From positions 1-5,201 of the forward strand of contig CALFQW010000068.1 in NCBI GenBank assembly GCA_937919305.1: a stretch of 5,201 nt of DNA, given 5' to 3'. Made by a program: the position numbers and the translations under genes. The notes below the pieces were generated by a model. That model made no database searches. It worked only from the letters and a program-made list of their open reading frames with translations, and was not told the DNA's origin. Position 1 is the stretch's first letter; each line of letters begins with the position of its first letter. This document shows positions 1 through 5,201 of the stretch, in pieces. This DNA comes from an uncultured Candidatus Saccharibacteria bacterium (GTDB lineage: Bacteria > Patescibacteriota > Saccharimonadia > Saccharimonadales > Saccharimonadaceae).

Positions 1-754
1 TTTCTAAGAAGTTTGTTCCATCTAAGAACACAGATCCATGCTCAACTTCGACCTCGGATATCTCCAAAAGTTCAAACTTTCCCATCTCAGTCGATGTAGG
101 AATTATTGGAGCTTCCTGTGACGATGCAACATTAGAAATCGTTTGTTCGCCGTCAAAGTTTTCCTGCAGCTTGACTGTAATTTCTGATAATGTTCCTTCT
201 GTCTCATCTGTAAGTGGAACCGTGATGAACAAACCACTGCCCATCTCAACGTCATTACAAGATTGGGCGCCGGTAGACATTATGCCTTCAACAAGACAGC
301 CAGGGTAGGAATCAATTGGCTTGGAATCATTGTACTGCGCTTCTGCAGTTTCCAAGTCTGGAACAAAATACACGTTAACTCCTCCCTCATTGTCAGTGCT
401 TACGTGATAATTGAAATTAGTTACATCCCTGCTGGTGAATGCCGGAACCCATAACGAGTAGTCCCCTGTAAGTGTATATGTTTTCTCAACAATTCCATAT
501 TCTGTGCCTTGTGACTGGAAATACATGAGGCTGTTAGGATCTTCGTCATGAGCAAATCCTATAACATGACCCATCTCGTGTTTCAAAGTTTCAGCTAGGT
601 ATTTTTCAGAATATGGTTGCCAAGTTCCATAAAAGTCACTATCACCTAGACCAATGAAGATGTTATCAACCAACAAATCCTCATAAATGGATATTGGAGC
701 AATGCCAACTGTAGTACCTCCATATTCTTTTACCCAAAAGATCTCAAGGTTAGC
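1..754 (-). CDS. Matrixin-like secreted zinc metalloprotease, partial at both ends
   Basis: The minus strand is open with no stop from the left edge to base 1009. The zinc-site motif HEMGHVIGFAH (566-580 and down to 548) fits the metzincin pattern HExxHxxGxxH, with three zinc-binding histidines and the catalytic Glu. It is followed by DEDPNSLMYF, whose Met (524-526) suits the Met-turn. Upstream, WVKEYGG and GTWQPYS resemble matrixin-family proteases I recall from Thaumarchaeota. The roughly 170 residues after the Met-turn are not recognised; two Cys codons (296-298, 257-259) could form a disulfide. The C terminus lies beyond base 1. No signal peptide or proper N terminus is present: beyond about 754 the frame only reads antisense to alaS, so gene callers might pick an artificial start such as the ATG at 920-922. 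Base composition is more AT-rich than the rest of the window. The role would be extracellular peptide cleavage (family knowledge). The protease call is firm; its belonging to this genome is doubtful. Confidence 0.8.
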
Positions 755-760
755 TTTGCA
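735..760. other. Junction of two 5'-truncated genes (chimera or rearrangement breakpoint)
   Basis: To the left, the minus strand encodes a convincing metalloprotease; to the right, the plus strand encodes a convincing AlaRS C terminus. Each loses its N-terminal part here. G+C counted by hand is 24, 25 and 21 per 60 bases at 1-60, 541-600 and 601-660, against 33 per 60 at 781-840. The bases 740-754 make acceptable protein in both senses (DLKVS forward, ANLEI reverse), so the joint may lie in a short shared sequence. No inverted-repeat end, transposase or attachment site is seen. Confidence 0.7.
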
Positions 761-1018
761 GAGTACCCGACCGAAGAAGCTACGGGGCCTCTCGGCGCTC
801 TCGGACAATTCGGCGATCGATATGGCGATACTGTCAAAGTCTACTCCATGAAAGACCCAGATTCTGATCCAGATGAACGACCATTTAGCTTTGAGATATG
901 CGGTGGTCCGCACGTTGAACATACTTTGCAATTGTCTGAAGACGGCAAGCGCTTCAAGATCAAAAAAGAAGAGTCGAGCTCTGCCGGCATACGCCGTATC
1001 AAGGCTGTACTAGTCTAG
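740..1018 (+). CDS. alaS: Alanyl-tRNA synthetase, 3' fragment (SAD domain end)
   Basis: Only the last 92 or so residues remain. Recognisable are GALGQFGDRYGDTVKVYSM (matching the GA-alFgekYGd-VrVvsm stretch of AlaRS), then FEICGGPHVEHT with the Cys and His that bind zinc in the second additional domain, then FKIKKEESSSAGIRRIKAV, the usual end of that domain. The intact enzyme charges tRNA-Ala, and the SAD belongs to its editing part. The stop (TAG, 1016-1018) falls directly after the SAD, so there is no oligomerisation or C-Ala domain, as in short AlaRS of CPR bacteria. The family motif is normally CGGTHV; here Pro replaces Thr. The catalytic and tRNA-binding parts should lie to the left but are replaced by the metalloprotease sequence. 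The plus frame stays open left to base 650, but that stretch is antisense to the protease. Homology is plausible from about 740 (DLKVSFAEYPTEEA) and firm from about 785. Confidence 0.85.
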   Translation, partial: DLKVSFAEYPTEEATGPLGALGQFGDRYGDTVKVYSMKDPDSDPDERPFSFEICGGPHVEHTLQLSEDGKRFKIKKEESSSAGIRRIKAVLV

Positions 1019-1873
1019 ATGAGGGCTCGGCGAAAGGTCTGCAGTCAACTGTTTCATACGAGCAGTCGAAGCGCTGACATTTTCGCGAGATAGTCCCACT
1101 CGCCGATCATCGGCAGTTGACTCAGAGCGATAGAGTTTGACCGGGGCTGGTTGATCTGGCGCTAGGAAGACAGTAGTAGCATAAACATTGTCAAATAGCG
1201 GTGTCTGCGAAGTAAGGTGCAGAGACCACGGATTGCTGCCATCAGATCTTACTTCTGCTATGAGGTCTTGCTGAGCAGGGCTATACACCTCACTCGCTAT
1301 GGGGAGATGAGCGGTATCCGCTAGCGCTCTATCGAGTTGTCGTATGTGTCCTACGCTGCCAAGCAGAAATGACTCATCAACAATCTCAGGCGCTAGTATG
1401 CTTAGTACCGTGCGCATGTCCTGTACAGTTAAGTTATATGGTGAAGGGAGGGGTAACTCATCTGTCTGAGCTATTTCAAATACGGCGTATTCACCGTCAG
1501 TCCGTGGTTCAATGAGTAGTGTTGCTGGATCGGCATTTCTACTCATAATCTCAAGCATGAGGCTTACTCCTGTGCCTTCATCTGCTCTCTGTTCGAGTCT
1601 ATCTTGAGTACTGATCGTCGTTTCGGTGGACACTCTGATTTGGCGTAGCATTGATCCGCGATTCACTAATTGAGATAGCACACTTAGGAGTGCTTCGTAT
1701 CGAGTATCGGTGTCGAGATCATATGTATATGTTGATTCGGTGTAGATTGCTGAACACCGTCCGCGCAGAGCAGCATAGAGTTCATGAGCTGCAGCGACGT
1801 TTAGCAGCAGTAGATCGTCTAGCGATAATTCTGGTCGTGGGCCTTGTTCTGGTGAAGCAGGTGAATGAGTCAT
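1010..1873 (-). CDS. Hypothetical protein, 287 residues, acidic, no recognised domain
   Basis: I do not recognise this protein. The start is well bounded: the ATG at 1871-1873 has an in-frame stop (TGA, 1892-1894) only 18 bases upstream, and the next Met is far inside. There is no clear Shine-Dalgarno sequence; the bases before the ATG are A/T only. The chain has no signal peptide or membrane helix and a single Cys (residue 40), and is rich in Asp, Glu, Ser, Thr and Leu. It looks like a soluble cytoplasmic protein of mixed helix and strand: a helical start (LSLDDLLLLNVAAAHELYAAL, about residues 16-36), a Thr-rich strand region around 81-90, and a polar, probably disordered tail after about 250. 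G+C and codon use look like the genes to its right. It is divergent from the ftsA-like operon and convergent with alaS, overlapping that stop by 9 bases. It may be a lineage-restricted family; no function can be inferred. Confidence 0.7.
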   Translation of the reverse strand: MTHSPASPEQGPRPELSLDDLLLLNVAAAHELYAALRGRCSAIYTESTYTYDLDTDTRYEALLSVLSQLVNRGSMLRQIRVSTETTISTQDRLEQRADEGTGVSLMLEIMSRNADPATLLIEPRTDGEYAVFEIAQTDELPLPSPYNLTVQDMRTVLSILAPEIVDESFLLGSVGHIRQLDRALADTAHLPIASEVYSPAQQDLIAEVRSDGSNPWSLHLTSQTPLFDNVYATTVFLAPDQPAPVKLYRSESTADDRRVGLSRENVSASTARMKQLTADLSPSPHLD

Positions 1874-1885
1874 AAAATTTACAAT

Positions 1886-1914
1886 ATTAAATCATAAAAT
1901 GAGTAATAAAACAA
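1886..1914 (-). promoter_or_regulatory. Possible promoter for the 287-residue gene
   Basis: Reading the minus strand, TTGTTT (1909-1914) stands 17 bases before TTTAAT (1886-1891), a fair sigma70-like pair that would start transcription a few bases before the ATG at 1873. A TATGAT (1891-1896) is a better -10 hexamer but has no good -35 partner. The region is very AT-rich, so chance matches are easy. Confidence 0.3.
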
Positions 1915-1923
1915 CAGCCCATC

Positions 1924-1967
1924 GCTTATGAGATCACCCGAGTCTCAAATAGAGGTAAGCCATAAGC
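1924..1967. repeat. Inverted repeat GCTTATG...CATAAGC in the divergent intergenic region
   Basis: GCTTATG (1924-1930) and CATAAGC (1961-1967) are perfect 7-base inverted arms 30 bases apart. A second, smaller pair, TGAGA (1929-1933) and TCTCA (1943-1947), overlaps the left arm. The right arm falls just upstream of the extended -10 of the plus-strand operon, so an operator for a dimeric regulator is conceivable. It is also short enough to arise by chance, and there is no T tract to make it a terminator. Confidence 0.3.
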
Positions 1968-1973
1968 AACTTC

Positions 1974-1984
1974 TGGTATATAAT
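1974..1984 (+). promoter_or_regulatory. Extended -10 promoter of the ftsA-like operon
   Basis: TGGTATATAAT contains the extended -10 form TGnTATATA (1974-1982) and a perfect TATAAT in the overlapping register (1979-1984). No -35 match is found 16 to 18 bases upstream, as is common for extended -10 promoters. Transcription would begin near 1989-1991. This lies inside the first ATG (1983-1985) of the downstream frame and so favours the ATG at 1995 as the true start. Confidence 0.5.
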
Positions 1985-3275
1985 GAAGCAAGTTATGTTA
2001 CGAACAAAACTAAACAAGTTAAGAGAAAAATTGCCGAGCAAAGACACCTCTGGTGATGATTTCATTGTTGGTCTAGATATCGGTACAGAGTTCGTCAAGG
2101 CGTTGGTTGCCCGTGTTGAGGGAGATGAGCTCTCCATCATTGGAGTAGGCCGTTCACGCCAAGATCTCAGCGACATGCACGGTGGTGCAATCTCAGACAT
2201 CGGTGGCGTCGTAAAGAACTGTGAAGCAGCTCTTGCGCAAGCAGAGGAGCAGGCAGGTGTTCAGGGTCGCAGAGCTGTGATCGGTATAGCAGGTGAACTC
2301 GTAAAGGGTACGACAAATACTATCCGTTACAAACGTCCTCAGCCCGATAAGTCACTGGATGTTAGTGAGATGGAATTCATCATCGAGAAGGTGCAAGAAC
2401 GCGCTCAGATGAAAGCACAGCGTCAAGTTGCTGGAGAGACCGGTAACGAGGATGTCGAGGTCAAGCTCGTTAACTCTGCGATTGTCAGCATTCATATAGA
2501 TGGCTATAAGGTGTCAAATCCAATCGGTTTTCAGGGCAAAGACGTTGCTATCCAGATCTACACTGCCTTTGCGCCGATGGTGCACATAGGTGCTCTCGAG
2601 CGTGTGGCGAGTGAGCTTGATCTCGATTTGCTTGCTGTTGCTGCCGAGCCTTTTGCCGTATCTCGAAGTGTACTCGGGACCGATGCCAGTAGTGCATTTA
2701 CGGCGATTCTGACAGATGTCGGTGGTGGCACAACGGACATTGCCGTCGTCAATGACGGTGGCGTTGAGGGGACAGAGATGTTCGCTATAGGCGGACGTAG
2801 CTTTACGAGAACTATCGCCGCTGACATGGAGCTCAGCTACGCGGACGCTGAAAAACTCAAAGTAAACGTCGATGACGCGAACCTCAAAAAGACCGTCGCA
2901 ACTGGGGTGAACAAATCGATCGAAAAGACTCTTGAGGTATGGCTCGCTGGCGTTGAGCTTGCTTTGAGTAATTTTGAGTCAGTCGATCATCTACCAACAA
3001 GGATACTACTGTGTGGTGGAGGCTCTAGCTTACAAAAGCTCGTCGAAGCACTCAAGGGCTCCGATTGGCATAAAGAACTTCCGTTTACAAAAGCGCCAAC
3101 CGTGCAACATATATCACCCGACGACGTGATCGGTATTAGCGACAAAACAAAGACTTCCCTGGATCACACATACATAACCGCGATGGGGTTGTTGCGAGTT
3201 GGTTATGATACCATAGTAGGCAGCGCGAGCACCGACTCAGTGAAAGAAAAACTAAATCGATTACTTAGAGCATGA
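1983..3275 (+). CDS. FtsA/PilM-like actin-fold ATPase (cell division FtsA domain protein)
   Basis: The 430-residue frame has the actin/Hsp70-fold ATP site: phosphate-1 GLDIGT (residues 30-35), phosphate-2 DVGGGTTD (245-252) and adenosine motif ILLCGGGSSL (341-350). Between them, about 95-195 fits the FtsA SHS2 (1C) subdomain, including DGYKVSNPIGFQGKDV (173-188), very close to FtsA. FAIGGRSFTRTIAADM and AEKLKV (about 267-293) also follow FtsA. The end, VKEKLNRLLRA, is an amphipathic helix like the FtsA membrane anchor. FtsA binds ATP, sits on the inner membrane face and ties FtsZ to the membrane; PilM does a similar job for type IV pili by binding PilN. Being paired with a one-pass membrane protein recalls PilM-PilN, but the sequence favours FtsA. 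The start is uncertain: ATG 1983 overlaps the -10 element, and ATG 1995 (MLRTKLNKLREK) is likelier. Neither has a strong ribosome site. The stop overlaps the next gene as ATGA. Confidence 0.85.
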   Translation: MKQVMLRTKLNKLREKLPSKDTSGDDFIVGLDIGTEFVKALVARVEGDELSIIGVGRSRQDLSDMHGGAISDIGGVVKNCEAALAQAEEQAGVQGRRAVIGIAGELVKGTTNTIRYKRPQPDKSLDVSEMEFIIEKVQERAQMKAQRQVAGETGNEDVEVKLVNSAIVSIHIDGYKVSNPIGFQGKDVAIQIYTAFAPMVHIGALERVASELDLDLLAVAAEPFAVSRSVLGTDASSAFTAILTDVGGGTTDIAVVNDGGVEGTEMFAIGGRSFTRTIAADMELSYADAEKLKVNVDDANLKKTVATGVNKSIEKTLEVWLAGVELALSNFESVDHLPTRILLCGGGSSLQKLVEALKGSDWHKELPFTKAPTVQHISPDDVIGISDKTKTSLDHTYITAMGLLRVGYDTIVGSASTDSVKEKLNRLLRA

Positions 3276-4894
3276 CCACCGAAAGCGATCCCAAAAAAGA
3301 CGTTATCTATCTTGATATCGAAGACGATATCACTGCAATTATTGACAAGGTGAAGTCATCAAAATCATCGATCATCGCACTCGTACCCCCGAAGCGAGTT
3401 GGCGTGTTACAGAGTACGGTGAGCCTGCAGCTACTACAGAGAGCCGCAAAGAGTAGTAGCAAGCGACTTGTTTTGATCACTAGCAATCAACCACTCATGA
3501 GCCTCGCCGGTGCAGCACAGATACCGGTCGCAAAGAACCTCCAATCTAAACCTGAAGTCATAACGACTATTTCAAATACTGGCACCGAAGAGGTTATCAA
3601 CGGCTCGGATCTCTCAATCGGCGAACTCAACAAGACTGTGGCTTCCATCGAGTCCGATGAGAAAAAGCCGAAGACTCCCGAGTCACTCGCTGCAGCTGTT
3701 GCCGCACGTAACAAGCCAAAGAAAGGGATTGCAGTCCCTAGTTTCGATACATTTCGCAAAAAACTCTTTATCGGTATCGGTATCGGTATATTGTTTCTGC
3801 TGTTCCTCATATGGGCGATATTCTTTGCCGGCAAAGCAACAGTATCTATCACCGCGAACACGAACATAGCGAATGTCGATAAAACGCTACAACTACGGCC
3901 AGACGGCAAGCTAGATGCCAAGCAAGGTGTTGTCAAGCCTCAGGTCAAAGAAATAAAAAAAGCAGCAACTACGAACTTCACTCCTACTGGTAAAAAAGAC
4001 GTTGGTGAGAAAGCATCAGGTACAATTCGTTTTTCTAACTCATCACGCAGTAGCGTGGAGGTCCCAGCGGGAACGGTTCTCGCCTCAAGCAGTGGGAACG
4101 AGTACGCCACAGACAGCAGTGTTACTGTGCCTGCTGCGACACTTTCGTTTGATTGTCAACCAGCAAACCTGTGCCCTGGATCTGCAAGTAGCGCTGTAAC
4201 TGCTGTCAAGAGTGGCGCAAATAGCAATGGCGCCACAGGGACCGCAAGCGGTGCACCAGATGGCTTATCTGCTAGCTTCACGAGTCCCACGAGCGGCGGA
4301 ACCGACAAGACAGTAACGGTTGTATCCCAGGCAGATGTCGACAAGGCAAAGGACCAGCTCAAGGAGCAAAAAGTCGACGCGGTCAAAGCTGAGCTACGTA
4401 AAGAATTTGACGAAGGTGTCGTAATCATCAATGAAAGCTACACAGTATCGCCGGGTGAGCCAACGAGTAGCCCAGGCGTCGATCAGGAAGCGACCACTGC
4501 GAAATTGACCGCTGAGACCACGTATCGTCTGGTGGGAGTATCTCGATCAGACCTCAAACGGGTATTCGACGCTGAAACAAAATCACAAATCGCTGGTGAA
4601 AAAGAGCAAAAGATATATGAAAGCGGCGACAAGGACGTGAGGTTCTCACAGTTTGAATCTACCGAATCCGGCTTCAGCGTTAAGGCGCAGGCAACCGCTC
4701 AGATAGGGCCGAATATCAACGAAGATCAGCTCTCTCAGCAACTTGTCGGTAAGCGCGCAGGCGAGATCCAGCAAGAGATCGAAGCAATCCAAGGGGTAGA
4801 GGATGTTGAGACGACCTTCTCGCCGTTCTGGGTAACGAAAGCGCCAGATCAATCAGAAAAGATCGTCATCAAGTTCAAACTCAAGAATGACTAA
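3272..4894 (+). CDS. Bitopic membrane protein with baseplate-J-like extracytoplasmic domain
   Basis: This 540-residue protein is built in three parts. Residues 1-100 are a cytoplasmic alpha/beta-looking region (IYLDIEDDITAIIDKVKSS, then SIIALVPP, then RLVLIT), without a Walker A motif. A polar Lys-rich linker (about 125-163) leads to one membrane helix (about 165-187, rich in Ile, Leu, Phe), followed by GKATVSITAN. With basic residues before the helix, the C-terminal 350 residues should lie outside. Residues 244-290 (GEKASGTIRFSN...VEVPAGTVLAS...YATDSSVTVPA) match the pattern of baseplate J/gp47-like proteins. Cys 295 and 301 may form a disulfide. A charged helix or coiled coil spans 353-379, and a helix-strand region ends the protein. 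It overlaps the FtsA-like gene by 4 bases (ATGA), implying coupled translation and likely partnership. Such baseplate-J-like membrane proteins occur in CPR genomes outside phages; function is unknown. Anchoring an envelope or division structure is inference. Confidence 0.75.
   Translation: MTTESDPKKDVIYLDIEDDITAIIDKVKSSKSSIIALVPPKRVGVLQSTVSLQLLQRAAKSSSKRLVLITSNQPLMSLAGAAQIPVAKNLQSKPEVITTISNTGTEEVINGSDLSIGELNKTVASIESDEKKPKTPESLAAAVAARNKPKKGIAVPSFDTFRKKLFIGIGIGILFLLFLIWAIFFAGKATVSITANTNIANVDKTLQLRPDGKLDAKQGVVKPQVKEIKKAATTNFTPTGKKDVGEKASGTIRFSNSSRSSVEVPAGTVLASSSGNEYATDSSVTVPAATLSFDCQPANLCPGSASSAVTAVKSGANSNGATGTASGAPDGLSASFTSPTSGGTDKTVTVVSQADVDKAKDQLKEQKVDAVKAELRKEFDEGVVIINESYTVSPGEPTSSPGVDQEATTAKLTAETTYRLVGVSRSDLKRVFDAETKSQIAGEKEQKIYESGDKDVRFSQFESTESGFSVKAQATAQIGPNINEDQLSQQLVGKRAGEIQQEIEAIQGVEDVETTFSPFWVTKAPDQSEKIVIKFKLKND
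3770..3790 (+). repeat. Tandem hexamer (ATCGGT)x3 coding for the membrane helix start
   Basis: Three perfect copies of ATCGGT (3770-3787) followed by ATA encode the IGIGIG stretch at the beginning of the membrane helix. Copy-number change would add or remove Ile-Gly pairs without shifting the frame. It may simply reflect uniform codon choice for alternating Ile and Gly. Confidence 0.6.
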
Positions 4895-5192
4895 GAACGT
4901 CCATCATTTTCTAGCTTTTGATGTGGGCGAAAAAAGAATCGGTGTAGCCCAGGCTGACTCTGAGGTCAGGATGCCATTTACTGTCGGTACGATCAGTGTC
5001 GATAGTCTCGAAATGTCCCGGGTGCGAGAGCTGCTGGCTGAAGTACGACCGTCCATCGTCGTCATCGGTCTTCCGAGAAATCAGCGTGGTGAGACTACTG
5101 CCCAGACTGCAGTTTCGCAGGCTTTTGGAGATAAAGTAGCTGCACTCGGCGTGGAAGTGATGGTTCAGTTTGTGGGCGAGGCACTGCAGTAA
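4887..5192 (+). CDS. ruvX: RuvX/YqgF Holliday-junction resolvase-like nuclease, frame broken near the 3' end
   Basis: The frame gives 101 residues; the family is usually about 130-150. The N terminus LAFDVGEKRIGVAQAD (9-24) is the first motif of the RNase H-like fold, with catalytic Asp 12. VVIGLPRNQRGE (58-69) and the following QTAVSQAFGDKV match the GLP-n-dG region. The family acts on branched DNA or in 16S rRNA 5'-end processing. The next motif should read DERLTS or DEALTS; here it reads VGEALQ and stops. Gly 97 sits where the catalytic Asp is expected, and in the +1 frame the sequence after CTG (5184-5186) reads SKHV (5188-5199), as if two bases of a Thr codon were lost. This is a pseudogene or, more likely near an edge, a sequence error. 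The start overlaps the previous gene by 8 bases and has only a weak ribosome site. Confidence 0.8.
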   Translation: MTKNVHHFLAFDVGEKRIGVAQADSEVRMPFTVGTISVDSLEMSRVRELLAEVRPSIVVIGLPRNQRGETTAQTAVSQAFGDKVAALGVEVMVQFVGEALQ

Positions 5193-5201
5193 GCATGTCG
5201 G

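Noticed and set aside
263..454. Plus-strand 63-residue frame
   Set aside because: It is antisense to the metalloprotease, whose minus-strand reading is supported by a full zinc motif.
755..1009. Rightward extension of the metalloprotease frame (ATG at 920-922)
   Set aside because: The minus frame stays open by chance because it lies codon-on-codon antisense to alaS; the translation there has no protease or signal-peptide character.
1651..1875. Plus-strand 74-residue frame
   Set aside because: Antisense to the 287-residue gene; no supporting motif or ribosome site.
1934..2200. Minus-strand 88-residue frame across the ftsA-like start
   Set aside because: Shadow of the FtsA-like coding sequence and its promoter region.
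2558..2827. Minus-strand 89-residue frame
   Set aside because: Shadow of the FtsA ATP-site region; low-complexity Ser/Ala/Val translation.
3273..3275. UGA recoding as in some CPR lineages (Gracilibacteria, Absconditabacteria)
   Set aside because: TGA ends the FtsA-like gene exactly at the expected amphipathic C terminus, so it acts as a stop.
3487..3936. Minus-strand 149-residue frame
   Set aside because: Lies wholly antisense to the membrane protein, whose plus-strand frame has a sensible domain layout.
4156..4431. Minus-strand 91-residue frame
   Set aside because: Antisense shadow of the baseplate-J-like domain.
3272..4894. Prophage or contractile injection system, from the baseplate-J-like domain
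   Set aside because: No other tail, sheath, capsid or lysis gene is present, and the protein has a membrane helix, unlike phage baseplate proteins.
1..5201. tRNA, rRNA, CRISPR array or insertion sequence
   Set aside because: No cloverleaf, regularly spaced repeats, transposase or terminal repeats were seen by eye in either strand.

Overview
The window looks like a metagenomic contig from a member of the Candidate Phyla Radiation, most likely Candidatus Saccharibacteria (TM7). The signs are an alanyl-tRNA synthetase that stops right after its SAD domain and carries CGGPHV in place of CGGTHV, and an FtsA-like ATPase in tight overlap with a one-pass membrane protein carrying a baseplate-J-like outer domain. 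Termini fit the standard code (TGA is a normal stop). No 16S or other phylogenetic marker is present, so the lineage is inferred from gene style, not proven.

Layout. Bases 1 to about 754 hold, on the minus strand, the catalytic and C-terminal part of a matrixin-like zinc metalloprotease that runs off the left edge. It is AT-rich (21 to 25 G+C per 60 bases in three hand-counted lines) and resembles secreted metalloproteases of ammonia-oxidising archaea. From about 740 to 1018 on the plus strand lies the 3' end of alaS, at about 55% G+C in the one line counted. Both genes lose their 5' parts at the same point, head to head, so the joint near 735-760 is either a chimeric assembly junction or a real rearrangement breakpoint. 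Bases 1010-1873 (minus) encode an unrecognised 287-residue acidic protein whose stop overlaps the alaS stop. A 109-base divergent intergenic region (1874-1982) carries probable promoters and an inverted repeat.

From 1983 to the right edge, three plus-strand genes overlap end to start: an FtsA/PilM-type actin-fold ATPase with a C-terminal amphipathic tail; a 540-residue protein with a cytoplasmic alpha/beta-like N-terminal region, one transmembrane helix and a long extracytoplasmic part; and RuvX/YqgF, whose frame breaks just where its second catalytic motif should be. The first two probably form an envelope or division-linked pair (a cytoplasmic ATPase and its membrane anchor). RuvX is a housekeeping nuclease that is linked to alaS in other bacteria, which suggests that alaS is native here and the metalloprotease piece is the foreign part.
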